Made by a program: the position numbers and the translations under genes | Source: Asterias amurensis | Taxonomy: Eukaryota > Echinodermata > Asteroidea > Forcipulatida > Asteriidae | Length of the DNA stretch: 64,000 nucleotides | Reading direction: 5' to 3' | NCBI RefSeq assembly: GCF_032118995.1 | Contig: NC_092654.1 | Location: forward strand, 2,914,001 to 2,978,000 | Shown here: positions 33,300 to 46,549 of the stretch, piece after piece | How positions within the stretch are numbered: position 1 is the stretch's first letter | How the letters are laid out: the number at the start of each line of letters is the position of its first letter | Notes under the pieces: generated by a model | Told to the model about the DNA's origin: nothing | What the model saw: the letters and a program-made list of their open reading frames with translations, nothing else | Database searches by the model: none

Positions 33300-35480
33300 T
33301 ACATTAATGATAATCAGTTACTACAAAGCAGGATACCAGTGAATGGTTGATGTGGCATGGTATTTTGGCTGGTCATCTTATTCCAGTAAGCATACTTTGT
33401 TGCGCTTAGCTAGTATTGGGGCCGCATGTGCAAGCTCTATGAAATTGATCCCTGACGCTACATACGAAATGAGGGTTTCCCTTTTCAACTATTTACCGGG
33501 AATTCATAAGAAAAAACCCTGAGTCACGCCTTGCTAAGGTTGACCAATTACAGAGATAGTGGCCATGACACTGACGCTCTACATGAGGTCTTCCCTCAAC
33601 CCCCTTTAGCTTTCCCTTGGCCGCTGCTGATCACTGACGGCAATGACGCGCTGGAAAACAAAGATCTTGGCTAGCTGGCTAAGTCCGATAGGGAAAGTTA
33701 AGGATTATTTCGCGAACACGCCCGGCTAGGTTTTTTTAAACAGGGGCCGGGTTGGTGGTGAATGAATGGGGTTGGTGAGCACCATGTAGACTATAATAGT
33801 CTCCATTTTGACAGGCACTTGGTTGGCCCATCTTGCAAGGCGCATGACAAGAACTTATGAAAGGGAACCCTTTAAGAAGGTTACACCCACCCTTCCGGAG
33901 TAAAGACAAATCCCCCCTTCATCAGCGGCCAATGTGAGCCTGTATTATTAACCAAAGTATAAAAAGGTTCAAGGTTAATAATAGGCCTTTTTGTTGAGGG
34001 TGAGGGAAGGGGAATAATATTGAGGCAGCTCTGGTAGGGGATTTTTTTACCGCAGTCATTCTTTTCTGAGGTCAAAAGCTCCCAGGAGGGGGCACTGGTT
34101 AATGTTGGCAGGACATAGGTTTATAGTGTGCTTACATTCTGCTCGGCAAGTATAACAACTTGTGCTGAATTTCTTTTGTCTCTTTTTCGTGTGTGGACTA
34201 AGGATTTTTATCTCATGGGAAGTTAGAGTGAACCTTCAAAAAGGTAATGCAAATTGTTTTACCTATATAAGACTTTTTCGCTGTCTCCTACAACTGAGCT
34301 TGTTCTAATAATTCATACGATTATGCCTACGTCATTGTTGTTTTAAGATATTGTATATACATCATGGAACTATGTGAACGAATCTGAAATAGGCTGTTGT
34401 TAAAAATGAATCAGATAAATAATTGGTGACATTTCTTTCAACCAAGTAAGAACTTTCCTTGATTTACGATGATGGTGTGTCCATATATATTATTTGACTC
34501 ATCAGAGCTGGCCCAGATTTCTAGCGGGTCCAACTGTTAAACTAAACAGTCACTTGGTCGCGGCCTCTGGTCGGCATCCCTTGCCCGTGATGCCACGAGT
34601 TAATATCAAACAGGAATCCCTACCAAGGAACCCTGTTAAGATTACTGTTTGGTTTAGGAGTTTGTCGGCTTGGACTCTCAAAGCGTGATTCCCCACCGAT
34701 GTGAGGCAAATTGCCCCCTTTCAAAGTAAAGTCAATCGTCAACTTATATCAGAATATTACAGCCAAACACAAGATCCGACGACCGTTCTATTATTATTTC
34801 TTTAAATGGATCTTATTTGACCTTTATACAGGAATTGAAGAATACAAAACATCATTGTGTAAGCTTAGTCTGTAAGCTTCATTTCATAAGCTTCATTTCA
34901 TACTAAAACCACCTTTTTCCGTGAAATATTTCACTCGGAAATGAGGTCAAGTAAATTATCATGAAAACCTAAAAGAAAAAAAGCTCAAACCATCATCAAC
35001 TGAAATTAAGATTTCGTTTTACATGAATACAGTTTTTCTTCTTCTGATTTCTCATGACTCGAACAACGGGGATTAAGCACATAGGGTTTACGAGTAACTG
35101 TAGAGAAAATTCAGTCAGTTTCCCTTGTGGTTTATATTGATAAAATTCATAAACAACAGTGGACAAAATTCACTTTGCAACCCTGTTAATGACACAACGA
35201 TAACGACTAATCAATATAATGATATGGTGTTTCTATGCATCACACCGCCTACACAAAAACATCTATCCTATTGGTCTAAAGTTTTAGACGACTGTTTCAT
35301 GAGTGACCATAACAACGATCTTAGCCGAGGTAATTTTGATTGGCAGTCGCTCGCCTGCAGCGAATGAAGCGGGTAATAATGATCGATTTGCCAAAGTGAA
35401 GACCGGAGCAACCTAAGCATTACCAACCACACGACAGTAGCCGAGGGCCGCGGCTAGCTCTTATACAAAAAAATGCCGGT
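33300..35480. other. No gene recognised; some GC-rich unique sequence
   Basis: 33400-33800 is less AT-rich than its surroundings and seems unique within the window. It has no good open frame, so it might be regulatory, but nothing specific supports that. Confidence 0.3.
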
Positions 35481-35537
35481 ACACTTAGGGGTAAATTACG
35501 GTAAAATTGACTTCACAGCTTGAGTCTTGTTTTGTCA

Positions 35538-35590
35538 AAAAAGAAAAAAAAAAAAAAAAGAAAAAAAAAAAAAAAAGAAAAAAAAAAATG
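35538..35590 (+). repeat. Poly-A / AAAAG simple repeat
   Basis: About 50 bases of A with scattered G. The open frames on either strand crossing it are poly-Lys or poly-Phe artefacts. Confidence 0.9.
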
Positions 35591-35865
35591 AATACTGAAA
35601 GGGAAAAAACATTTTCTATTTTGTCTGTTTGTGTTTTATACCCGTGGCAAGAACTGCAGTTGTTTGTTGTTCTTAAAGTGGACATCAGTTGGTGGGACCT
35701 GTTTTCTTCATGTCTGACTGTCTGTCGGTACTTGACTTTGTCGGGAATTTCCGTGGGATAATGGTTTTCAAGCTGCCGATATCTGAAAATAGTTTTAGCT
35801 GAGGATGGAAGTTTGGCCGAGTTGATTGTACTTTTAAAAATACCTTTTTTGGCCGTAGATTTCAT

Positions 35866-36165
35866 TTTCTCAAAGGCACTGGACATTTTTGGGAAGATTG
35901 TCAAAGACCAGTATTCTCCCTTTGTGTATCCTAACATATGCAGTAAATAAAAACATCTGTGAACATTTTGACTCAATATTGGTCATCGCAGTTACAAAAG
36001 AATGATGGAAGAAAAAAGAAAAAACCTTATTGCACAAATTTGTGTGCCTTCACATGCCTATATAAAAGGCTTCAGGCCTGAAATATTTAATTTAATTGAG
36101 TTAGAAACTACCTCTTTCTCAAACACTACATTATACTTCAGAGGGTGCCGTTTCTCACAATGGGA
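35866..36165 (+). repeat. Truncated family A element
   Basis: Starts CAAAGGCACTGGACATTTTT, continues with TGTCAAAGACCAGTATTCTC, CTAACATATGCA, GTCATCGCAGTTAC and the GTGCCGTTTCTCACAATG block of the complete copies, then breaks off without the inverted right end. Confidence 0.55.
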
Positions 36166-36219
36166 GGAAAACCCATAACGGAAAAACCCACGCACACAGG
36201 GTTGGCACTGAAAAACCCA

Positions 36220-36305
36220 ATCCACATGCAAAGGCTCTGGTCCGGGAATCGAACCGAGGTCCACAGAGGTGAAAGGCAGGAACAAAAACCACTGAGCCAA
36301 ACTAA
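36220..36305 (-). repeat. tRNA-like SINE fragment
   Basis: GGTCCGGGAATCGAACCGAGG on the plus strand is a reversed B box, followed by CACTGAGCCAAAC, a reversed A-box-like stretch. Confidence 0.4.
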
Positions 36306-36719
36306 TACACTTTAACTTTACTTATGCTGAACATTATTGTGAAACAAACCCCCAAAATGATGTATTTGGGTCCTATTTAGGCACAATTTACTATACAAGT
36401 TGCAACATGCGGATTTGTAATTTATAATGGACCATTTACAAGATTGTATTTCTCGCTCACTCCTCTGATCTCAATTAATAATATGGACGCCTTATAGTTC
36501 AAGAAGCGCCGATGGGTCTGTTCGTGTGTTTGTCCCCATTATCGTGCTAATGGCAAAACACGTCATCTTGTCAACATTAATTCGAATTGAACGCGTTATC
36601 GCTGTACAATTATTGGATGTTCGGGTGTAAGGGGGGGGGGGTGAGTACATTGCTTTTACTTCATAACATCAACCATTGTCTGTTTTAGAGAAAGTGACAT
36701 TTTTGGTTATCTGTATTGA

Positions 36720-36978
36720 CGTGCCACAGATATTGCTGTTTGCCAAGTTCACTTTATCTGCACACAATAGTTTGTGACAATTCAACACAGGAATATTTTG
36801 GCAAAACCCATACTCCTCTCACTTTCGGATCTCACAGAAGTTGCTGTTTGCTAAGTCCACTTTATCTACACAATAGTATGGACAATTCAACACAGGAATA
36901 CTACTCCTCGCTTTTGGATGACACATATTACTATTTGCTAAATTCACTTTATCTGGACATTGTGCCAACATTGTGACT
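36720..36978 (+). repeat. Three-copy tandem repeat, units 60-110 bp
   Basis: The unit CACAGA(T/A)(A/G)TTGCTGTTTGC(C/T)AAGT(T/C)CACTTTATCT, with GACAATTCAACACAGGAATA, starts at about 36723, 36832 and 36921. Units shrink from about 109 to 89 to 60 bp by internal loss. Confidence 0.75.
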
Positions 36979-37039
36979 CTTCATGCAATTGATGAAGAAG
37001 TTGTTGCTATACAAAAGCTCATTACGTTATTAGTCTTAA

Positions 37040-37423
37040 AGACAGTGGACACTATTGGTAACTACTCAAAATAATTTTTAGCATAAACCCTTTCTTGGTG
37101 ACGAGTAATGGGGAGAGGTTGATGGTTTAAAACATTGTGAGAAACGGCTCCCTCTGAAGTGCCATAGTTTTTGAGAAAGAAGTCATTATCCACGAATTTG
37201 ATTTCGAGACCTCAGATTTAGAACTTTGGGTCTCGAAATCAACCATCTAAACGCACACAACTTCGTGTGACAAAAAGAAGGTGTTTTTTGCTTTCATTAT
37301 TATCTCGCAACTTCGATGACCGATTGAGCTCAAATGTTCACAGGTTAGTTATTTTATGCATATGTTGAGACACACCAACTGTGAAGACTAGTCTTTGACA
37401 ATTACCAATAGTTGCCACTGTCT
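37040..37423. mobile_element. TTAA-flanked foldback element, family A (copy 2, complete)
   Basis: Ends AGACAGTGGACACTATTGGTA and ACCAATAGTTGCCACTGTCT are inverted and bordered by TTAA on both sides. The centre holds a nearly perfect hairpin, TTTGATTTCGAGACCTCAGA against GGGTCTCGAAATCAACC. No coding capacity. Confidence 0.75.
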
Positions 37424-37683
37424 TTAAGTGCTATATCACACTATCTTCCTAGAAATAGTTTGGATACTGTTCAGAACTGGACGCATGTGAGGTCTGGTTT
37501 TGGTCCACCCTGCATGCCATCTATGTACCGTGCCATTAATCTTGTCTTACTCGCCTTTAAATATTTCTACATTCATTTGGGCTTTACAGTAATTTAAACT
37601 TTGATAATTCCTTCATATTGCCACCACATGAATACAAAAACTCGTTTACTAACAAGATAACTTATCATGACGATAAGTTTGGA

Positions 37684-37758
37684 TTAATTGTGTACGTACA
37701 ATAATCTTTGAACCTATAGTGTACGTACACGATTAGTTATTGTGTACGTACACGTATA
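37684..37758. promoter_or_regulatory. Cluster of three GTGTACGTACA palindromes
   Basis: TTGTGTACGTACAATAA near 37690, AGTGTACGTACACGAT near 37721 and TTGTGTACGTACACGTA near 37739 share the 10-12 bp palindrome GTGTACGTACAC. They are not a simple tandem repeat, as the spacers differ. Multiple copies of a palindrome suggest a dimeric DNA-binding protein, but no family is claimed. Confidence 0.35.
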
Positions 37759-38058
37759 CCATCATCATTAAACAACAGATTGAGAAGAAATTGATGTAAT
37801 TTAAGTCAACAATACAAAATTAAGTGTTGTTTGTACAGTAGGCCCCATTACATGAATCTCTGCACATTGTATGACTGATGGGTATAAAGGGATGCTTCAG
37901 AACTCCATGGAGACAGACTCTGACGGCATCATCTTTGTGTTTGTTTGGTGGGACACAATTGGCGTAAAAACACGTATCGAAGTCGTGATGGGTTGTATGC
38001 TCAGCAATCGGGACTAGTAATTAGTCTTATATCTTCGGTATCTACACTTGCAAATTAA

Positions 38059-38108
38059 AGGCACTGGGCACCATTGGTAATTACTCAAAATAATTGTTAG
38101 CATAACAC
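38059..38108 (+). repeat. Left-end fragment of a family A element
   Basis: TTAA followed by AGGCACTGGGCACCATTGGT and AATTACTCAAAATAATTGTT, breaking off after TAGCATAACACC. This is the first 50 bp of the element only. Confidence 0.6.
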
Positions 38109-38609
38109 CATGATAACACCAAGCTGAACACCCAGCTAAACACCATCTAAAGACCAGACTTGAAAGGCATCTCTCCATATCATATTTTAAGATGGATAGT
38201 GCCATCTAAGCACTCCATCAAAAACATCAACATTTCAACATCTTCCTCAGCTCTAGGCCCCACTTAGCTTTGGGAGCAAACTTGACACTTCAATCATCGT
38301 TTACTTTGCCTGTCAGTATCGAACACATCAAACTGCCATTTGTTGTTTTAACATTGGTAAACAGCCTGTCCGAAACGGGAACTCCTCAGATAAATCAGTC
38401 ACACTGATTAAAAATACGCATCTGAGATAAATGGAGCTTGCATTTTGTGATTTTTGTTCTGCTTACCATGCGCATGTGATCGCTTGGTGGTCCAAATGGG
38501 GCCATATCACTGCGACTGGTTATCGTCGCCAAAGAGGGCGCCCCTCTCCCAGAGAAGTTAAAAATAATCCATAAAAGTCCAGTGGAGCAAACTTTCCGAA
38601 TTATACGCG

Positions 38610-38924
38610 TATAAAAGAAAGTGTGTGACTCCTTTCTCGATCCAATCAGTCTCTGGTGGTCATTGTGAGCTCGTGATCTTAGATGTCTCAATAGTTTCCT
38701 AAAAAACGGCAAGGAGAAACATTCTTCATCAGATGCTGAGAACTCAGTTTCTTTAAGACTTGGACATTACGGAGCTAGTTATAGATAAAGAAGCTTCATC
38801 AGTACTACTACAAGAAGCTTGTGTATAGCCAAGATCCATCTTCATCAAGGATCCATTTGACGAGTCTTGTTTTGAGGAAACAAAAAGAGAACACTTTCAA
38901 GACGTTTTTCAAGGTGTTGACATG
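38610..38924 (+). promoter_or_regulatory. Strong TATA promoter with first-exon candidate, possibly for the IGF gene
   Basis: TATAAAAG at 38610-38617 is followed by a CCAATCAGTC stretch (38643-38651) that contains an initiator-like TCAGTC. An exon from about 38645 could run to GACATG|GTAAGG, donor at 38925. Its last codon is an ATG with G at -3. Spliced to the acceptor at 47801-47802 (TTTTTGTTGCACAG) the frame becomes ATG TTC AGA AAC ACA TCG ACA and then the IGF ATG, in phase and without a stop. The exon holds two short upstream frames. The link over 8.9 kb is an inference. Confidence 0.4.
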
Positions 38925-39059
38925 GTAAGGAATTATTGTTGTTGTTCAAGTCATCTTTGTCTAGTTGCAGAGTCCTCTTCAGATACACGACTACAATTTA
39001 TGTTTCTAATGCCCTTGAGTAATCCGCATCAAGGTTGATGTAAAAAAAAACCATGTATC

Positions 39060-39427
39060 CTTTCGTATAATTGTCAAAGACCAGAATCCTCACTTGGTGC
39101 ATTCCAACCTTACGCATGGAATGAAAAACCTGGGAAATTTGTGTTTAATTGGTCATTAAATTTGCAAGAAAGGTATGCAAGAAAAACACCCTTGTTGCAT
39201 ATTTTGTGTTTTCAGATGTATGAGAAAGCCTTCATGCCTCATGAAGCCTTTCTCAGATTATTTTTGTGTGTAGGTGAAAAAAAGCTCTTTCTCTAAAACT
39301 ACACCACTTCAAAAGGAGTTGTTTTTCTAACAATTGTTATATTATCAACAGCTATCAAGTGCTCTTTGCCAAGTAGTTTTTTATGGTCATAATGTTTTGA
39401 AGTAATTGCCAAGGGATCCAATGCCCT
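39060..39427 (-). repeat. Diverged family A element
   Basis: Contains ATTGTCAAAGACCAG, CACTTGGTGCATTCCA, a GAAAAACACCCTTGTTGCAT block and ends GGGATCCAATGCCC next to TTAA. The left end is eroded. Confidence 0.5.
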
Positions 39428-39439
39428 TTAAACCCAGCC

Positions 39440-41195
39440 TCGTGTAAGCTCAGTGGTGCACTTACGACTTCCGTGGAAGAGATTGGATTAGATTCCTACT
39501 CGGGGTGCTCACAAATTTGGTTTCTACTGCGAAGGATTGGGTGCACCAAGTACATACAGTGTGTAAAATGAATTGATTGTTCTGACTTGTGTGTAACGAG
39601 TGATTGTAAAGAGAACATCTTGTGTTACTCATAAGTGTGTTGATGTTTGGGCCGGCTGGCAGCTGATACTTAATAGCTGACTCAGCTCATCGCCTCTTTT
39701 CTTGTTAGTAACTGAATGAAGTATAACAATGTCACATTGCTTACTCGGTATCAGCTCATTTTCCTTATTCTTCATCTTGTGAGAAAAATAAACAAACAAC
39801 AACAAAACAACAACACTCTTTCATTGGTTAAATATTCGTATCAATTGTTTTGAACTAAAAAATAATGAAACATGGATTTAAAGGGTCTTTATGCGTTTGG
39901 TTATGCCTGTGGAAAATAATGAAGAAAAAAAAGTGTGGAAGCTCATCGATAAAAATGCGTTTTCGAGAATCTTTTCAATTTGAAGTAGCGGTTATGGAAA
40001 GAAGTATCACTTTTTATCCCCCCAAAATTGAATGTGAGAAGCGATACCGCAGTAACGCTTCTCAGATTGGCATCTATAGGGATTGTTCATCCTGCTCCAG
40101 AGTTTCGGCGCTTGCTCAAAAAAGCAAACACCTTTGAAATGGAATTTTCAAATGTAAATTTTTATTGTAAACAACTAAACATTTATAATTTGATTAAAAC
40201 AATGTACTGCTTACAGAAACTAAAGGTATCGTTTTATAACGAGAATGGATGAAGAAAAGTCTTTGAGGAAAATTACAAAGGTGATAAGAAATTGTAAATG
40301 ACGAGAAACAGTTTAGAATGACCCTCTCAGTCAGAAACAAAAGGAAGTTGTTTAACAACAAGAAGCCTAATTAATACTGCCGTTAATGAATTAGCAAACA
40401 TGTTTAGACTGCTGGGGCGGATGTTACCCCACGTTGCTATAGTTTACATACACAACATCTGGCCGCCAGAACAATAACACAATTAGTGCAAAAACAATCA
40501 AAATGTAATAATAGTCTAGCATAATCCAAAAATATTGGGGTGTGTTTGTTTTGTGAAAACAATTTGTGTGCACAATTTTGTATCTTGTTTGTGCAACATA
40601 TCACCATCCTCTCTAAACTTGAGTGTGTAATACTGGCACTGGAACTTTTACATTGTTTTAATTTCATCGAACTTTGGAGTAGATTTTGGCCTGTTTTCCA
40701 TCTCACTCCTTGTTGCCGCACAAGCTCAAAATAAATCCGTAATTATTTCAGTATGCCACCCTTCACCCTTCCTAGGCTCAAATTGAAGCCATACACTAAC
40801 CCCCCCCCCCCCCTCTCGAACGGCACACAAAAATAAAAGTCAACAACTGAGGGCATTATACAGCGAAAAACCCCTCTGGAGTTTGTCAGGCCGATCACCC
40901 AGTAATATGATGGAATCCCTTCTATCGGAATATGAGGATTATAGCTGTCACGGTTTATGCTTTGGGAGAGGCACTCTAGCGGGGAGCGACAACCACTCCC
41001 TGTTAAAGGCAATGTAGTCTTATTTCAATACTCTAATTGTGCTTATAATCTGGCATGATATTATTCCAACTTAACTCTGATCTTCCGATTTGGTTTGCCT
41101 TAGTAAAAATCAGAAAAATGGAGATTAAGTAGTCTGAAAAGTCCATTAAAGCCTACTGCATATGTAGGTCAAATCTTATGTTCACAAAAAGAGTT
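39440..41195. other. No gene recognised
   Basis: AT-rich, within the putative long IGF 5' intron. 39865-40140 shares GCAGTAACGCTTCTCAGATT with family D, and a C-run lies at 40800-40813. Confidence 0.35.
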
Positions 41196-41204
41196 TTGAT
41201 TTAA

Positions 41205-41572
41205 AGTGAGGGTAAAGGCCTATTAAACGTTTGGTAATAACTCAAATTAATGGCAATATATTGTTAGAAGCCTATATAAAACAATAGCTTTCGATAGTGA
41301 AACATCTCTTGAGAACCAATTCAATTTGAAGTTATGTGGTTGTGGTTTTGAAAAAGATGGATGCACCAACGTTTTATCTATGAAGCATTACTGTCAGTTA
41401 CGTATCTCAGATTGTGTATTCCAATAACGGGTTGTTCTTCCTTTACATAGACAAAATCGCTCCTGATTTTGGTGATATTTAAAAAACGTGATTAATTTTA
41501 TCGTACAATGCCAACACTTAAAATGATTCAACCAATCGAACGGTTCCAAAACCCAAAGGTAAACTTTGCCTT
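41205..41572. repeat. Dispersed element, family D (fullest copy)
   Basis: Runs from TTAAAGTGAGGGTAAAGGCC to AAAGGTAAACTTTGCCTT, bordered by TTAA-like sequence. Shared phrases with 60-215 and 42290-42550 include GGTAATAACTCAAATTAATG and TCTCAGATTGTGTATTCCAA. Confidence 0.5.
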
Positions 41573-42289
41573 TTAAACAGTTACATTAAATAAAATAATT
41601 TGTATGACTTACAAAAAACAACAATTCCTAAATTGCTTATAAAATCAGATTAAGCCTGTATAAACTATTGAAATTTGAAAAGATCGAAGAAATTGTTTTG
41701 ACACATACTTTTAATTACATTGAGTTCCAGGATTTTTATTGCTAACTCGAACCTTTAATAGTCCAAGGATGAACGAAGGCGATTGAGTATGGGTCCCTTG
41801 ATAATGTTGAACACAAAGTCTTATTCTTCAAGTTAACAATTAACAAGTTCAACAACTTCTTAAGTGAGTATGTCTTCAGGAGACAAACAAATATAAATAG
41901 TTTGCTATGATGCCCGCCTTTTCAATGAATCTGAATAATGCTTGTAAGAGTCTGCGTTTACTCGACATCATGTACAGCTGAGATGGTGCAAAATGTTCTA
42001 CTACGATTTCGTAACCATTACTATGGTTGTGTTATTCTATAAACAATACAAAATATTCTATAGTCAAATCCTGATTTTAAAAAGAAACATTGTCATCAGA
42101 CAAAATAATTAGGTATCTTATATCAAGTTGTTGGAATATCCTTAGACAGAGAGTCGAAGTTTATGATGGCAAGTCTTAAATATTATTTTGTGTTGAACAA
42201 AGAACAATTCTACAGCGGGAATTTCACATGCACCCTCCAGATTAACGTCCGGCACTCTACCAACTAATTAAGTATCTTGAGAATCTATC

Positions 42290-42560
42290 ACTTTAGGATT
42301 AATGCAGTTACAAACAAAATAATATCAGATGTTATCCCCCGAAATTAGAATCTTAGAAACATTACTGCAAATACGTTTCTCAGATTGTGTATTCCAATTA
42401 CGGATTATTCTACCTGCGTGGACATAATCGCTCAGGGGATTTTATAGGCAATATCTAAAAACGAAATGAAATGAAATGTTCACAGGTTTGTTAAATTATT
42501 TCTGCCTTATGTATGATTAAAACAATCGAACGGTGCCAACAAACAAAATTTACTTTCTCT
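42290..42560. repeat. Family D repeat, partial
   Basis: CGTTTCTCAGATTGTGTATT, CCAATTACGG, ACATAATCGCTC and AATCGAACGGTGCCAA match the right half of the copy at 41205. Confidence 0.5.
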
Positions 42561-42894
42561 TTTATTGAGTTGTTGTTTGAAGCTTAATTGGTGGTGAGGT
42601 GTAGTAACACTACACCCACTGTCTTATAATAATAGTTGAGTGTTCTATTTTTGTGTACAAGTGCCAGTCACTCCTGTTATTGTTTTTCTGAGTATGGGTG
42701 CGGCTTGTTTGAAATGCACACGTGCTTTTCATTTCCATCATAATGTGTTGTTTATGAAAAATAATCCCATAGCAACCTTATCAGTTCATCGAAATATGCT
42801 TTACTGATATGATTTATGTCGGAAATAACTATTTTATTCCAATATTTTCGAAATGTTTAGTCACGTTTTAACTGTTTCATTCGTGGATAAGATT

Positions 42895-43072
42895 TGTATT
42901 TTCTTGCTCATACAACGTGTCACTTCGTATGAGCACACAAACTTCTAAAACGCAAATTCGTTGACCAGTTGAGCCCACATTTTAACGGGTTTGTTATTTT
43001 ATGCACATGTTGGGATAAATCAAGTAATGATACTGGTATTTGACGATTTACCAAAACTATACACTGCCTTTA
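42895..43072 (+). repeat. Right-end fragment of a family A element
   Basis: Contains GTTGACCAGTTGAGCCCACA, GGGTTTGTTATTTTATGCAC and ends TTTACCAAAACTATACACTG beside CCTTTAA. Confidence 0.5.
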
Positions 43073-43602
43073 ATCTTTACAACATGTCAAAAAAACATTC
43101 AAGCCGGCGGGTGGAGTTCAACTCAATTTGTTATCGTTGGCTCACAATTTCACGCCGTCTGGAGAATGACTAAATTTGTCAAAGTGGACTATTGTGTGTT
43201 AATGAAAATATTTTGACCGACGAAATTATAGAGAACGGGAAAATATATATTAGTGACAAAATAAGATAGACGGAGAAGAAAACTTGTATACTCGGAAGAT
43301 TATGGTAAGCGCTCACTAATTAATGTCAAGAAAACAAAGCCTACAACAGCTTTGTTCGATATAAAGCATTTTGAGAAACCTTGTCACTTCAAAGTAATGT
43401 GGTTATGTAACAAGATATCAGTTTGTATGCACCAATATTTGAATCTCTAGTAACTCTTCTCTTCAGTGAATGGATGTGGTTGAACCGTAATAGCCTATAA
43501 CTGCTGAGGGATATTTGAGAGTGTACGTCCTCCCCCGTCCAGGGCCTTTCAATTAGAAATCACAAACCTATTTAGGAAGTCTCTTTCGACTTACAGTTTT
43601 AA

Positions 43603-43900
43603 AGGTACTGACCTGTTTGGTAATTGAAATCTGTGCAAATTTGGGCTCAATTTGTGACCGAAGTTGCAAGAAAATAATGAAAGAAAAAACAACCTTGTTG
43701 CATAAATTCGAGAGATGCCCAAGAAAGACTTCAGGCTTGAAGTCTTTCTTAGATTCGAATATTGTATTGAGAAATTACCTCTTTCTAAAAAACTATGTTA
43801 CTTTAGAGGCAGCCGTTTCTCACAGTGATTTATCAACAGCTCTCCCTTATCTCGTTACCAATGCTAGATTTGACTTTATTACCAAACGTGCCCAGTGCCT
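43603..43900. mobile_element. TTAA-flanked foldback element, family A (short copy)
   Basis: Left end AGGTACTGACCTGTTTGGTA and right end TACCAAACGTGCCCAGTGCCT, both bordered by TTAA. About 85 bp shorter than complete copies because the left interior is missing. Confidence 0.6.
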
Positions 43901-43904
43901 TTAA

Positions 43905-46540
43905 GAAGTCTCTACCTGCTGAGTTTTAATTATACTCGCTTATGTCTATCATGGTCTATTAAGAACGACTAGAAATCGCCGTTCAAACAGACACGTATAA
44001 TAACCAATGTATGTTTTGTCTTTATCATCTATAACAATTATTGTATCCGCGTCCAGCCTTCTATCAACCCAACGTGTCAACTCCAATAAACCTGCAACTC
44101 CCCCGCACCACCTCGCCTTCAAGACTCTTTTGTTCGAGTATGTCAAAGTCTGATTATCTGAATAAGAAATAAGGAAGAAGTAAAACTTCCGCAATATTGT
44201 TTTTTTTTGTTCTTGAGCGTGTGGGCGGACGGCTAGTGAGCAATCCATCAAACACCCACCCTCTCGTTTTCATCCCGCACCAACTAAGATTGGGTCAAAG
44301 CTGATGTTTGTTCATATTTGTTTATAGAGAATATCAATGGAGCTTTTAAATGACAACAATCATCACAATTCTAGCATTTGGAAGGCTTGGATATATTGAA
44401 GGTCCATGACGGTTATGCAAACAGTTTACATCTCAAATAAGGAATGGAAACCATCAGTATTTATATCTGTGTCTTTTCGCAGTTGCTTTTTGGCAATCGT
44501 TTGTGGCATTGTGTATCCTTTCCCATAGTTGTGTCTTCTTTGTGTTCTGGGCATCTCGGGAATTCTAGGGACACATTGGCTTAAAATCTCTCAAAATATT
44601 GCCTTTTGGAATTTGCTCCTTCTCCTTTTTATTATTGTTTTTATTATATTTTGTATAGAGTTGTTCATGCACAAAAAGCACAATCTTCATATAATTTGTA
44701 ATAAGTGAGTATTGATTAAAATAACAATACATTTGCCTATTGAAATACAATCTGCGGAACGTACAGTCTGCCATTTTTGTGGAATCAACATTTTGTTGGC
44801 GGACTGTGTTGGTTCACAAAGTAAAAGGAAAACAAAACTTCGAGGCTTATATTTTGTGTGGATCAATTGATTCTACTTTTAAAACATCGCTACAACCGTA
44901 TTAATTTCATATAACACATGTTTCTTATATCACAAAGCCTATATACAAGCAATTATCCTTTAAAACTTAAAATGTTTATAGCCCAAGTGCCAAGTCCGAA
45001 TGCAATGTGCCCCTTAAAGGGAACATTTTGTGGAGGATCAGCCAAATATCGGACTTGGTATACACAGTTATGTCCCATTTACGAAACACAATTTTACAAC
45101 GTCAACGCCTACTATGCTCTTTATCATTATTTCGTGAAAATGTATGCTTTATTTTTTTCTGCATGACAAAAACTCCTGATTAGTGCAAATCGGTGGAGCA
45201 TAAAATGCTCACGCCCTCCCAGAGTGTTCTGATGTGCCCCTTTAAGATTTCTCATGACATCACAAATTAACACAAATCCCAACAAGCTATCAACAACTAT
45301 AACTTCACACTATCATTGCACTTGGTTTAATATGTTGGATCACATATAAGTTTTCGAATGTGAAAAAATAACAGCCCTTGAATATATCGCTAATTTGATT
45401 GAGTGTGATACGTGGAAATGGATCATACGTATGCGTCATATAGAGGTTTTCACAAGCATTTAACGCTTACTGGAATGTGACAAATTGGGCAGGGCAGCCA
45501 GGTAGAAAGTTTGGCACCATTACACTATCTTCAAACCAAAAGGCCTTATATACTGAGTGTGCTTGCGTCTTTTTCTTTGATCTAAAACCAACAGTTTTGA
45601 ATCAGCATTCAACAGTTAAACGAAGTAATTCAATTTACAAGTTTAGCTTTTATGCAAATTTAAATGTTATTGTTACTGGGCCGTACAATTTGTCCAATTT
45701 CGTTCGATAACTGGTCAACCATTCAAACTCATCAGTAAATAGGTTAATGGTTTAAATCAATTGTAAATAGGTAGCAGAAATTCCAAGTGTAGCTTTGAAT
45801 GCCTATAATACATTAACTGAAACGAATTTGAATGAGGAGAAAAGATGTTTGCAATAAAAAGAAATTGAATGATGTTTATAGTTTGAGTGGATTAGGGGGA
45901 AAATTCGTGATTTTTTTTGTGTGCAATTGGCCGGGGAAAAAAATCGAATCAATATCGGCCAAACATCGGTTGAAAATTAAACATAAATAAAAGGCCATAA
46001 ACTTTTTCTTCAGCAACACATTCCACGTCCTTTCTATCAGACCAAGAGAGCCTATAAAATATTGATATATATTTCAGTTTCATAGATCTGTTTGAACACA
46101 AATATAGCCAAGCACTACACAGTTATGCTTACGGAATAAGGTTTCTGCGCAACAATACAACACTCAGTTTACCATCTGTGACTGTATATTATTGCTCATT
46201 TCTTTCCTAGATTATTACATTTCCACTCTATAAAATTGGGCCAATACACCACAATCCATGATGCAATATCTTTCACAAATCACGAGTTGCATTACTATTT
46301 CATTTCAACACTTTGACCGGAAGTATTTCCAGCAGGTAATTTATGTGAATGTAATCGGTACACACCTTGCACAAATTGATGTTGTAATAATCAAAATGTC
46401 ACGATAAGTCAATACACCGCAAAACCGCACCTACATTTTTTTCCTAACCATGATAATTCCTCAACCGTAAGCATCAGCGGAACCGCTCACTTAAGAGAGA
46501 AGAAAGTCCCACAAAAAGCACAACCCAAGAAATCTTCCGA
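43905..46540. other. No gene recognised
   Basis: AT-rich DNA with no supported exon or repeat boundary. It would be intronic if the distal IGF promoter is real. Confidence 0.35.
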
Positions 46541-46549
46541 GTCAGTCTT

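Noticed and set aside
35485-35976. 163-codon minus-strand frame with a poly-Phe tract
   Set aside because: Runs through a poly-A/G microsatellite and a truncated family A element; not a gene.
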